NCBI GenBank assembly: GCA_038210275.1
Contig: JBBQWV010000013.1
Location: 38,353-102,352 of the forward strand
DNA: 64,000 bases
DNA from: PALSA-1296 sp038210275
GTDB lineage: Bacteria > Bacteroidota > Ignavibacteria > Palsa-1295
Direction of reading: 5' to 3'
Shown here: positions 17,099-24,224 of the stretch, in pieces
Layout of the letters: each line of letters begins with the position of its first letter
Numbering within the stretch: position 1 is the stretch's first letter
The notes under the pieces: generated by a model
What the model saw: only the letters and a program-made list of their open reading frames with translations
What the model was told of the DNA's origin: nothing
The model's database searches: none
Program-made: the position numbers and the translations under genes

Positions 17099-19081
17099 CT
17101 ATTTTCCGGCATTAACAACAAGAAAACCTACTCGCACTGTACCGTTTGTACCCGTTGTTGTTCCGCCTGCAGTCGGAAACATTCGGCTTAATGAAATAGT
17201 AAAGCTGCCATTAGTACGACCAGTAATTATCGGACTCAAAGATTCATTCGGGTCTATCGTTGAAGTGCCGCCGTTGAGTACGGTAAGCAAAACGATACTC
17301 GCAGTTTTGGCAAATCGGTTAAAAATCTGAAGCGTTACTTGTGTAGAATTTGTATTCCCTGTGACCGGCGCAGTTGTGGTAATATCAATGACACCTGAAG
17401 GTCCCTGATCTGTCAATCCGTTAAAATCATCTTCGACGATAAGATTGGAGCCTGCAACGTTTACATTCCCAGCACTTGCAGCCTGCCTTCCAACGATAAA
17501 TCCGCCGCCAACTATTTTGAGAGCGATATTGGAGTTTGCATCTGTCGTTGTATTATTGCCTTCAGCTTGCACACCGACGCCGGCATTTGTGTTTGCTCCT
17601 TGTGTTGCATCTGATGCAGTACCCCATATTCCGATGACTTCGCTATTGGCGCCTCCATTGCCTGTTGCTTTTCCTCTGATGGCTGTGCCATTTTGCAGCG
17701 TTCCGGCATACGTAGCGTTCAATGCAAAATTTGTGAGTCCTGTAAATGCGCCATTAGTAAATGTCGGATTAATATTTATGCCGTAAAGTAAATCGTTATT
17801 TGCAGCCGCTGTTATCGTTTGGTTAAATGATGCACCAATTCCCGATCCACTGGCAGCAGTTGTGGGTTCAGTTACCGTCAGAGAAGAAGTTGGAGCGTTT
17901 GTTCCGATACCAAGGCGAAGTTTCGTATTATCCCAAAAAAGATTTGTCGGATTCTCCTTGATGAATCCGTCCGCGCCTCCGATCGCTACCGCTCCGGAAG
18001 TCATTGCACCTTGACGTGTTTTTGCGTTGATCACAAGGATGCTCCCGGTCGCTGCATCGCTCACTCCGCAATATCCAATCGGATTCGTGAAATTCGGTTG
18101 GTTCGGACGCGTTGTCGTGAGCATGCCTGCAGTTATTGCGGAGAGATAGAGTGTTGCCCCGGCTGTAAACGCCGATGTATTTAATTGGTGTACCACACCA
18201 AAGTTTGTTACATAGCCAATTGCATTATTCACCATCGACTCAGTTGTAATGCCGATCGCATCTGCTGTCGTCAGTAGATTCGCACGAGCCAGACCAACCG
18301 TAGGACAGCGCGTTACTGCGTCGCTTCCTGTAATGTAGACTGCAACGCCGTTGGGAATCGTTGCTCCGCTTACATTCCTTACTCGAATCCAGCTTTCCTG
18401 GCCGACATTCATTGTGACTCCGTTATGGTCATTATAATATGCCATTGTTTTTTCCGTGGAGTCATAGAAGAATCTGCCTTCAGCGTAGGCAGGTTTGGAA
18501 GTGTTGACTTGTGTGAGAAAGGTGTTACTGTACGTTTCGCCATTCACGGTGACGGTTGCAAGAGGAGTCGTTGTCCCAACGAGTAGTTCTCCTGTTGAAG
18601 CGATACGTGCACGTTCGAGATTATTAGTGAATAACTTTATCGGTTGTGCTGTGACCGTATTCGTTGTTGCAATGACAAGAGGCTGTGTGTTAGTTGTTCC
18701 GAGAAAACTTCCGGTCGTGCCATTGTATGAGACTGTCGGTGCGTTGCCTGAAAGCGTCCAGTAGGAACCGGCCAAGAGTGAGGCGGGATCTGTCCAAACA
18801 GGTAGCCCAGCAGAAAGCGAAAGAACAAATCCGTTCGTACCGGGATTTAACCACGTTGTCGTGCCCACTGATCCTGCTACCGAACTGATATACGAAATAG
18901 CGCCTTGCAAGCCAAGTGTTCCCGGCAGAAGGATGGTATTGTTCGTAACGGCAAGCGGCGTTGCTAGCGTGACAGAATTGCCGGAAGGATTCAGAATCAC
19001 GACACGCCTTGTTACTGTCTGCGCGCCCGCAATATGCACAAGGCACAGACAAAGAAAAAATACAGGTATAACTTTTTTCAT
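17099..19081 (-). CDS. Large secreted protein resembling phage tail fibre/virion structural proteins
   Basis: 660 residues from the ATG at 19081, which directly precedes a good signal peptide (KKVIPVFFLCLCLVHIAGAQ); the frame extends 22 residues further upstream, but these do not look coding. The mature part is rich in Thr, Asn, Gly and Ala with almost no Cys. It has fibre-like segments (LRLGIGTNAPTSSLTV, NNLERARIASTGELLVGTTT) and a middle module (about 220-360, SWIRVRNVSGATIPNGVAVY ... FTAGATLYLS) of a type I know from phage tail and virion proteins. No sorting domain, enzyme motif or lipobox was seen. It starts in the same way as the 19152 product (QTVTRRVVIL against QTLTRSLILK), so the operon holds paralogues. 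Confidence 0.85.
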   Translation of the reverse strand: MKKVIPVFFLCLCLVHIAGAQTVTRRVVILNPSGNSVTLATPLAVTNNTILLPGTLGLQGAISYISSVAGSVGTTTWLNPGTNGFVLSLSAGLPVWTDPASLLAGSYWTLSGNAPTVSYNGTTGSFLGTTNTQPLVIATTNTVTAQPIKLFTNNLERARIASTGELLVGTTTPLATVTVNGETYSNTFLTQVNTSKPAYAEGRFFYDSTEKTMAYYNDHNGVTMNVGQESWIRVRNVSGATIPNGVAVYITGSDAVTRCPTVGLARANLLTTADAIGITTESMVNNAIGYVTNFGVVHQLNTSAFTAGATLYLSAITAGMLTTTRPNQPNFTNPIGYCGVSDAATGSILVINAKTRQGAMTSGAVAIGGADGFIKENPTNLFWDNTKLRLGIGTNAPTSSLTVTEPTTAASGSGIGASFNQTITAAANNDLLYGININPTFTNGAFTGLTNFALNATYAGTLQNGTAIRGKATGNGGANSEVIGIWGTASDATQGANTNAGVGVQAEGNNTTTDANSNIALKIVGGGFIVGRQAASAGNVNVAGSNLIVEDDFNGLTDQGPSGVIDITTTAPVTGNTNSTQVTLQIFNRFAKTASIVLLTVLNGGTSTIDPNESLSPIITGRTNGSFTISLSRMFPTAGGTTTGTNGTVRVGFLVVNAGK

Positions 19082-19151
19082 GTGAAATATCTTCAAATTT
19101 CCTCCCGCCATTATTCGCTGCCCGTTCGTTTTCCGAGCAGCGAACAACTTC

Positions 19152-20003
19152 TTAGTTGACGATTATATAATTAATTTTTTCGCCTGTCGTCATAGCACCG
19201 GAATAGACATCAAATGTTGTCGCAGTCTGAGTGCTAACAGAAGCTGCCTGAGCAGGTCCGTTAGCAGATTGGTAGGTGATTATGATCTTCGATGTCAAGC
19301 CATAGCCTGCGATCGAAGGAGTGATCGTTGCAAATCCATTTGTCTGATCTGTACCAGTAACCGTGTATTGTGATGCTATACCTGCAATAAGTGAATTGAC
19401 ACTTACCCATGTCGGTGCTGCTCCGCCATTCGATTGAAGTACCTGCCCTGCAGTGCCTGCTGCCGAGAACTGATATTGTGTACCATCTCCGTATGCAACT
19501 CCTCCGTTTGTCGGTGTTGCAGCGCTATTCGTACCGCCATTTGCGATCGCAACAGTGGTGATCCATGCAGGCGCCCCAGCTACCATCGAAAGCACCTGAC
19601 CATTCGTGCCAACGGCAAGACTGTTCATCGCTCCGGTACCATTCCCAAGAAGAATCGATCCGGCTGGAACAGTTGCCAAACCCGTACCACCATTCGTTAC
19701 ACCGAGGACTCCGGTAATATCTCCCGCAGCGCCGTTCGATGTCAGATCCATTTGCCCAAAGGTTACCGTTTTATCACCCGCACCAACACCGATCTTCATG
19801 AACGGACCTGCTGCTGCTGCATCTCCTAAGGCTGGAAATAAGAGACTCCAGCTTGCAGTCGGTGAGGCAGTAAGGCCTATTGTTGTTGTGAATGCCGATC
19901 CGGCAGGTTTGAGAATCAAGCTTCTCGTTAATGTCTGAGCGTTTGCAGAGAAAGCTCCCATGCAAATCAGGAATGCGATGGTTGATATTTTAATTGTTTT
20001 CAT
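19152..20003 (-). CDS. Secreted fibre-like protein
   Basis: 283 residues with a signal peptide (cleavage near ANAQT, residue 23). The mature protein is low in charge and built of Gly/Thr/Ala-rich repeats of a phage-fibre kind: GVTNGGTGLATVPAGSILLG, AVGTNGQVLSMVAGAPAW and, later, AAGTAGQVLQSNGGAAPTW. The last 70 residues (SIAGYGLTSKIIITYQS ... YIIVN) look like a globular beta-rich head. It is the second gene of the operon. A run of 13 T lies between it and the preceding gene's stop. The function is unknown; a surface filament or adhesin is an inference from composition. Confidence 0.82.
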   Translation of the reverse strand: MKTIKISTIAFLICMGAFSANAQTLTRSLILKPAGSAFTTTIGLTASPTASWSLLFPALGDAAAAGPFMKIGVGAGDKTVTFGQMDLTSNGAAGDITGVLGVTNGGTGLATVPAGSILLGNGTGAMNSLAVGTNGQVLSMVAGAPAWITTVAIANGGTNSAATPTNGGVAYGDGTQYQFSAAGTAGQVLQSNGGAAPTWVSVNSLIAGIASQYTVTGTDQTNGFATITPSIAGYGLTSKIIITYQSANGPAQAASVSTQTATTFDVYSGAMTTGEKINYIIVN

Positions 20004-20041
20004 TTATGTAGTATTGTTGATAATAAAAAAGAACGTGTTCC

Positions 20042-20054
20042 AAAAAAAAAAAAA
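20042..20054. repeat. 13-base A/T homopolymer between two operon genes
   Basis: Thirteen A on the plus strand (T13 in the transcript sense), directly after the stop codon of the 20055 gene and 38 bases before the start of the next. Such a run is prone to slippage. It is not followed or preceded by a stem, so it is not a normal terminator. Confidence 0.8.
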
Positions 20055-20834
20055 TTATGGGTTAGCGACTGTATAATGAAGCTGCCCTGTCCCTGAATTC
20101 GGATAGTCTGCTGAGAAGATAACCGTGAATCCTACTCCCGGATTGATCTGCGAAATTTGCGCTCCTACAAATCCGAAGATCATTCCTTGCGGATCGAAGA
20201 CGGAAACGGTTACTGATGATAGTGCGGATATCAACGCATATGCTATATCAATATGATTTGCTCCGGTAGGGATGATGAGTTTTCCTGAATATTTTCCGGG
20301 TCCTGAACCGCTAAGTAGATTTGCATTGATCGTTCCACCTGTTGGCTGAATGGTCGAACCGGGTCCGGCATTGATCGTTGTACCGGGGGGCAATGTGCCT
20401 GAGGTGATCTGCGTTGCAGATACTGTTGTCGATGATGGCAGAACTGTTGTCCAAGCAGGCTGCAAAGAATTATCCAGAGATAGTACTGCTCCGGCAACCG
20501 TCGGAGGCAAAGGAGTTGCGACGCTCATTGCATTGCCAACCCAGATATTTCCGGGCGCAAGAGCGGGAAGCGCACTGCTTGCCCAAGACATATTTCCGTT
20601 AGCATCGGTCATCAAAAAATTGGTCGGGTTAGAAGGCGGAGTATTTGGGAAGTGAAGATTATAAGACGATGAGATTGGTGAAGTCAGGTCCCATGTCAGA
20701 GTCTTGCCGAAACCATCGTCGACTTGGAATGCATGTGCTCCGAAGATGCGACCTGTTTGAGCATCGCAACGACTGAACACAAAAAAAGATATTGTGAGAA
20801 GTATCACAATAGAAAGTCTTCTTATAGACTTCAT
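20055..20834 (-). CDS. Secreted fibre-like protein, first gene of the sigma-54-driven operon
   Basis: 259 residues with a signal peptide (cleavage near SRCDAQT, residue 26). The mature part has the same opening theme as its neighbours (LTWDLTSPISSSYNLHFPNT) and fibre-like segments (NFLMTDANGNMSWASSALPA, APGNIWVGNA, GAVLSLDNSLQPAW). A C-terminal beta-rich domain follows (about 180-259). No known enzyme motif was found. It heads the operon 20055-19152-17099-16547. Sigma-54 promoter P4 gives a leader of about 94 bases with an 8-bp hairpin, so expression probably depends on the NtrC-type regulator. Confidence 0.82.
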   Translation of the reverse strand: MKSIRRLSIVILLTISFFVFSRCDAQTGRIFGAHAFQVDDGFGKTLTWDLTSPISSSYNLHFPNTPPSNPTNFLMTDANGNMSWASSALPALAPGNIWVGNAMSVATPLPPTVAGAVLSLDNSLQPAWTTVLPSSTTVSATQITSGTLPPGTTINAGPGSTIQPTGGTINANLLSGSGPGKYSGKLIIPTGANHIDIAYALISALSSVTVSVFDPQGMIFGFVGAQISQINPGVGFTVIFSADYPNSGTGQLHYTVANP

Positions 20835-20857
20835 GTTTTATAAGCAAAATAATGAAT

Positions 20858-20879
20858 CGTAGAAACCAGATTTTCTACG
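20858..20879 (-). promoter_or_regulatory. Leader hairpin upstream of the secreted-protein operon
   Basis: A perfect 8-bp stem CGTAGAAA / TTTCTACG with a 6-base loop, 24 bases before the start codon at 20834 and inside the leader predicted from promoter P4. No T-run follows, so it is not a terminator. It could stabilise the leader or be a contact point for the nearby small RNAs. Confidence 0.5.
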
Positions 20880-20938
20880 GTGTAACTAATGACTGTTGAT
20901 AATTTTTTACTAAAAAAAAATCTCTATTTTTCCTATGT

Positions 20939-20957
20939 ACCAATTTCTGTGCCAAAC
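20939..20957 (-). promoter_or_regulatory. Sigma-54 promoter P4 for the secreted-protein operon
   Basis: Minus-strand TGGCAC (20954-20949), AGAAA, TTGGT (20943-20939). The -24 element is perfect and the -12 element is TTGG. The predicted start is near 20928. The ~130 bases upstream of it match the block upstream of P2 (shared TTCTCTnCAAAAC, CAGGCAAGAA and GGGGAAAAGTTTGGCAC), so the two promoters share one ancestor. Confidence 0.72.
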
Positions 20958-21020
20958 TTTTCCCCTCCCTATTCTTGCCTGATATAGAGGTTTTGTAGAG
21001 AACTTGAAGGGAAGAGTTTA

Positions 21021-21029
21021 AGAATTTCT
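21021..21029. promoter_or_regulatory. Candidate activator-binding palindrome upstream of P4
   Basis: AGAATTTCT in the context TTTAAGAATTTCTAAAA, centred 97 bases upstream of the start predicted from P4, the same spacing as at P2. Confidence 0.5.
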
Positions 21030-21085
21030 AAAATTTTTACAAATTTCTTATACCCGAATGGGATCTTTGTTTTCTAAAGACCTTC

Positions 21086-21117
21086 AAAAAAATAGGGGCA
21101 CTCTTTCGAATGCCCCT
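21086..21117 (-). terminator. Intrinsic terminator of small RNA copy B
   Basis: Minus-strand AGGGGCA, loop with TTCGAA, TGCCCCT, one A, then seven T. The stem is identical to that of copy A. Confidence 0.85.
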
Positions 21118-21192
21118 GCCACGGGATACGCTACTAAGTCTTGGAGATATAGTAGTTTCGGAAGGACTTTATCACTAAAAAAAATCTCTATT
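21086..21192 (-). ncRNA. Candidate sigma-54-dependent small RNA, copy B
   Basis: About 107 nt, with the same start-to-terminator distance as copy A. It reads toward the secreted-protein operon and ends in the terminator at 21086-21117, upstream of P4. Identity to copy A is high in the AAGTCCTTCC segment, the CTACTA...TAGTAG hairpin, the CGTATCCCGTGGCAGGGGCA block and the terminator. Two paralogous copies with matching promoters and terminators and no conserved reading frame argue for a functional RNA. Confidence 0.65.
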
Positions 21193-21202
21193 TCTAGTAT
21201 GC

Positions 21203-21221
21203 ATCAATATTCGTGCCATAA
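21203..21221 (-). promoter_or_regulatory. Sigma-54 promoter P3 for small RNA copy B
   Basis: Minus-strand TGGCAC (21218-21213), GAATA, TTGAT (21207-21203). The predicted start is near 21192. Sequence upstream of the -24 element no longer matches P2 or P4, apart from an AAGAATTCTT palindrome at 21293-21302, about 106 bases from the start. Confidence 0.72.
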
Positions 21222-21292
21222 CGTTTTTATTACATGAAATAAGGAGTTAACGAAAAACTTCTCTAAAAAAAGAAAGGAATTATTAAAAATTT

Positions 21293-21302
21293 AAGAATTC
21301 TT
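21293..21302. promoter_or_regulatory. Candidate activator-binding palindrome upstream of P3
   Basis: AAGAATTCTT, followed by TTAA on the minus strand as at the other two sites. It is the only part of the upstream block that P3 shares with P2 and P4, which strengthens the case that the motif matters. Confidence 0.45.
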
Positions 21303-21365
21303 TCAACGATCATTGGGATAGGTAATAGGGCTAAGGTTTCCCGGAAAATAAATTTGGATGGGCAC

Positions 21366-21397
21366 CTTGACAAATGCCATTTTATGTCGTATATTTG
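21366..21397 (+). promoter_or_regulatory. Bacteroidota-type promoter pointing into a gene-free stretch
   Basis: CTTG (21366-21369) and TATATTTG (21390-21397), separated by 20 bases, fit the Bacteroidota primary-sigma form TTTG-N19to21-TAnnTTTG. Only a short hairpin (21444-21465) and a dispersed repeat lie downstream on this strand, so it may drive a short non-coding RNA. Confidence 0.4.
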
Positions 21398-21443
21398 CAT
21401 CCAAGATTTATGGGATTAATACAGGATTATATCAGGATTGCTC

Positions 21444-21465
21444 AGAGCCGGCTAAAGCCGGCTCT
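21444..21465 (+). terminator. GC-rich hairpin, possible terminator of a short transcript
   Basis: A perfect 10-bp stem AGAGCCGGCT / AGCCGGCTCT with a 2-base loop, followed by ACTATTTT. It lies about 45 bases after the start expected from the promoter at 21366. It could end a ~70-nt RNA or be half of a palindromic repeat of the type spread along the window. Confidence 0.4.
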
Positions 21466-21489
21466 ACTATTTTAAAGGAGAAAGTCGCG

Positions 21490-21692
21490 AATGTGCATAA
21501 CGATATACATGATTTATATGGATTTACAGTCGCTCACCCGGAGGTTTTGGGGAAAGGATGAAGGCGGAAGGATGAAGAAGGAAATGGGGGGTAGAGATTT
21601 GGTGTGGCTTTCTGCTAAAGACTAAAGACTAAAGACTTTGCTATGTGCAGAGCGATATTGATGAATTATAAGGAGTTATGGGGCAACTTTTG
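21490..21692 (+). repeat. Dispersed repeat D2, forward copy
   Basis: Two related ~37-base ends (GTGCATAACGATATACATGA... and GTGCAGAGCGATATTGATGA..., both leading to ATTATA/ATTTATA and GAGTT or GATTT) flank a purine-rich middle with GGATGAAGG units and three TAAAGAC 7-mers. The right end closes with GGGGCAACTTTTGG. An inverted copy is at 37344-37521. It ends 10 bases from the dapA stop codon. No protein is encoded. Confidence 0.75.
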
Positions 21693-21702
21693 GTTTTTTG
21701 GC

Positions 21703-22614
21703 TTAACGGCTATCCGCCATTTCTTCAACGACTACTGTTTCGAGTTGAAGCAATTCTTCGCGGACTTTTCTGCGATTCTCTTCACGCATCGCGACAAGTG
21801 GCAGCCGGTAATTTTCGCTGATAATTCCCATCATCGCCAGAGCAGCTTTGACTGGACCTGGATTCGATTCGATAAACATGACCTTCATCAGATCGAAAAG
21901 CTCATAGTGAATTGCTTTCGCTTCTTCGAACTGGCAATTTAATGCAAATCGCACCATTCTGGAAAATTCATTTGGCACAGCATTCGACGTTACACTTATC
22001 ACGCCTTTGGCTCCAAGAGCGATCAGCGGGACGGTAAGATTATCTTCACCGGATAGAAGATGAAATCCATGCGGTGCATTTTTGATGATTTCCATGCACT
22101 GAGCAAGGTCGGCGCTGGCTTCTTTGATAGCGACGACATTTGGAATTTCTGCACAGCGGAGCGTCGTCTCGGCATTCATGTTCAGTCCGGTTCTTCCAGG
22201 GACGTTATACATCACGACAGGAAGTCCGACAGCAGCGACTGCTTTGAAGTGCTCGAAGAGTCCGTTCGGAGTTGGTTTATTGTAAAACGGCGTTACGACA
22301 AGCGCAGCATCTGCGCCGAGATCAGCGGCTTCGCGAGTCATGGTAATGCTCGTCCGCGTATCGTTCGAACCTGTTCCGGCGATAACTAATGCACGACCGG
22401 CTACATAATCGATCACGTATTTTAGGAATTTTGTACGTTCTGTTGAGGATACAGTCGGATTTTCTCCTGTAGAGCCAAGCGGCACGATCATCTCGACTTC
22501 GCCGGAAAGCTGATAATCAAGAAGTCCGCGAGTAGCTTCATAATCTATTTCGCCATTAGCCGTAAACGGTGTGACGATAGCAGTGCCTGTTCCGTAAATT
22601 TTTTTCTTATTCAT
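21703..22614 (-). CDS. dapA: 4-Hydroxy-tetrahydrodipicolinate synthase
   Basis: 303 residues, the normal length. The enzyme condenses pyruvate with aspartate semialdehyde in the diaminopimelate/lysine pathway. Visible family features are VPLGSTGENPT near the N-terminus, the tyrosine motif PVVMYNVPGRTG, and the Schiff-base lysine in VVAIKEASADL. The product supplies lysine and the DAP of peptidoglycan. The gene follows dapB by one base on the same strand, so the two are co-transcribed. The frame opens cleanly at MNKKKIYGTGTAIVTPF. Confidence 0.95.
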   Translation of the reverse strand: MNKKKIYGTGTAIVTPFTANGEIDYEATRGLLDYQLSGEVEMIVPLGSTGENPTVSSTERTKFLKYVIDYVAGRALVIAGTGSNDTRTSITMTREAADLGADAALVVTPFYNKPTPNGLFEHFKAVAAVGLPVVMYNVPGRTGLNMNAETTLRCAEIPNVVAIKEASADLAQCMEIIKNAPHGFHLLSGEDNLTVPLIALGAKGVISVTSNAVPNEFSRMVRFALNCQFEEAKAIHYELFDLMKVMFIESNPGPVKAALAMMGIISENYRLPLVAMREENRRKVREELLQLETVVVEEMADSR

Positions 22615-22615
22615 C

Positions 22616-23359
22616 TTATTTAATTTCTTCTAAAATTTCGGTAATATGTTCTTCGAATCGGTAAAACCCTTTTCTGGTTGCAATCCACTCCGCAGCCTGA
22701 ACAGCACCCATAGCAAAACCACGACGGGACTTTGCACGATGCGTCAATTCGATGGCATCTTCTTCGGAGTCAAAGCCGACAGTATGCGTTCCGGTAATAG
22801 AACCCGAACGGATAGAACTGATGAGCATTGATTCGGGAGAAAGAGCTTCGCCTTGCTTCAGCTCGGAAACAACTTTCGTTTTTGATTTGAATCCGGAAAG
22901 CACAGCTTCAGAGATTCTGAGAGCTGTACCACTCGGAAAATCTTTTTTCATACGATGATGCGCTTCGGTAATAAAGACATCATAATCTGCAACATTCAAG
23001 AGTCGCGAAGCTGAAGCGACGATCTTGAGAAAAAGATTAACGCCGATAGAATAATTTGAACCGATGACGCAGCCGATCTGCGCTTCTTCGATCATCTTCC
23101 GAACTTTCGGAAGATCACTATCCCATCCTGTTGTACCGATGACCATTGAGATCTTTGCTTTCGAGCAAACACCAACGTTAGTCACAACAGTATCGGGCTG
23201 AGTAAAATCTATGACTGCATCCGGAGCATATTGCTTTAATGCTTCGAGGGATAGGAGTTTATCAATATCAAAAATAGCTACGATCTCATGTCCGCGTGAC
23301 TTCGCAGCAGCTTCGACTTCATGTCCCATCTTGCCGTATCCGGCGAGTGCTATTTTCAT
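22616..23359 (-). CDS. dapB: 4-Hydroxy-tetrahydrodipicolinate reductase
   Basis: 247 residues. An N-terminal Rossmann fold (ALAGYGKMGHEVE) binds NAD(P)H, and the catalytic signature HHRMKKDFPSGTA sits near residue 135. It reduces the DapA product, the next step of lysine/DAP synthesis. It is first of the dapB-dapA pair (1-base gap). The upstream DUF4159 gene on the same strand is 66 bases away, with no terminator seen between them. Confidence 0.95.
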   Translation of the reverse strand: MKIALAGYGKMGHEVEAAAKSRGHEIVAIFDIDKLLSLEALKQYAPDAVIDFTQPDTVVTNVGVCSKAKISMVIGTTGWDSDLPKVRKMIEEAQIGCVIGSNYSIGVNLFLKIVASASRLLNVADYDVFITEAHHRMKKDFPSGTALRISEAVLSGFKSKTKVVSELKQGEALSPESMLISSIRSGSITGTHTVGFDSEEDAIELTHRAKSRRGFAMGAVQAAEWIATRKGFYRFEEHITEILEEIK

Positions 23360-23425
23360 GTTACAAAAATACGATTGAATTGAGAATTGAAAATGGAGAA
23401 TGGAGAAACTTTGATTTTCACAATT

Positions 23426-24109
23426 CTAATGACTCAGTGCCCAAACGACTATATTTGTTCCGAACTTCAAAGCTTCATTCCTTTTTTCCGCAGGGTCGTC
23501 ATGGACATCAGGATCATCCCAACCGTCGCTTGGATTCGATTCGTAAGTATAAAAGACGCACATTCTCGTACCGATGAAAAGCCCGAAACCTTGCGGAGCT
23601 TTATTATCATGCTCATGAATTTTCGGAACGCCGCTGGGAAAATCAAAATGACAATGATAGATGCCATGCGAGAATGGAAGTTCTTTGAAATCCTGATCGG
23701 GAAAAACTTTTTTAATCTCTCGGCGCATTGGTTTATCAAGTCCGTAATCGTCGTCGATATAAAGAAAGCCGCCTGCTTCGAGATAAGCATGGAGCCGCTT
23801 CGCTTCGGCTTCGGAGAAATCAACATTACCATGCCCCGTCATAAAGAGAAATGGGTAGTTGAAAATATCGTCGCTTGCAAGATCAACCCAACTGTATTCG
23901 GCATTGACTTCGATATTCGTATTATTCTTCACGAAACGAAGGAGATTGGGTTCTTCGGTTGGACCGTTATACCAATCGCTGCCGCCGGCATATTTCAGTC
24001 TGGCAATACGAAACTGCGAAGCCGAGCGATTCACCGTAAGCGGTCGCTGACTATAAGCGTTAAGACTAACGAAAGATAAAAAGAGTACTGCTAATAAAAT
24101 AATTCTCAT
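23426..24109 (-). CDS. DUF4159 family secreted protein
   Basis: 227 residues with a signal peptide (cleavage near NAYSQ, residue 20). The rest matches DUF4159: FRIARLKYAGGSDWYNGPTE, FLFMTGHGNVDFSEAEAKRL, GGFLYIDDDYGLDKPMRREI, LPFSHGIYHCHFDFPSG and a C-terminal FGTNIVVWALSH. The family has a glutamine-amidotransferase-like fold without an assigned reaction and often occurs in gliding or membrane-protein clusters of Bacteroidota. It is on the same strand as dapB, but a functional link is not evident. It is divergent from the E1 gene. Confidence 0.85.
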   Translation of the reverse strand: MRIILLAVLFLSFVSLNAYSQRPLTVNRSASQFRIARLKYAGGSDWYNGPTEEPNLLRFVKNNTNIEVNAEYSWVDLASDDIFNYPFLFMTGHGNVDFSEAEAKRLHAYLEAGGFLYIDDDYGLDKPMRREIKKVFPDQDFKELPFSHGIYHCHFDFPSGVPKIHEHDNKAPQGFGLFIGTRMCVFYTYESNPSDGWDDPDVHDDPAEKRNEALKFGTNIVVWALSH

Positions 24110-24224
24110 CTAATGAATACAATACGATATGAGGGGCATTTGTTCCATTTGTGTATTATCTACCTCTGTGACAACAATAATGTCTTTTTTTTTGTTATAT
24201 AATGCTACGCAAAATTCTATTATT

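Noticed and set aside
21358..21561. 67-residue plus-strand open frame in the 20.8-21.7 kb gap
   Set aside because: It runs through a promoter, a GC hairpin and repeat D2; no signal peptide, domain or RBS.
21490..21692. D2 ends as a CRISPR or integron attC array
   Set aside because: Only two units with unequal, low-complexity spacing and no cas or integrase gene; attC core sites are not present.
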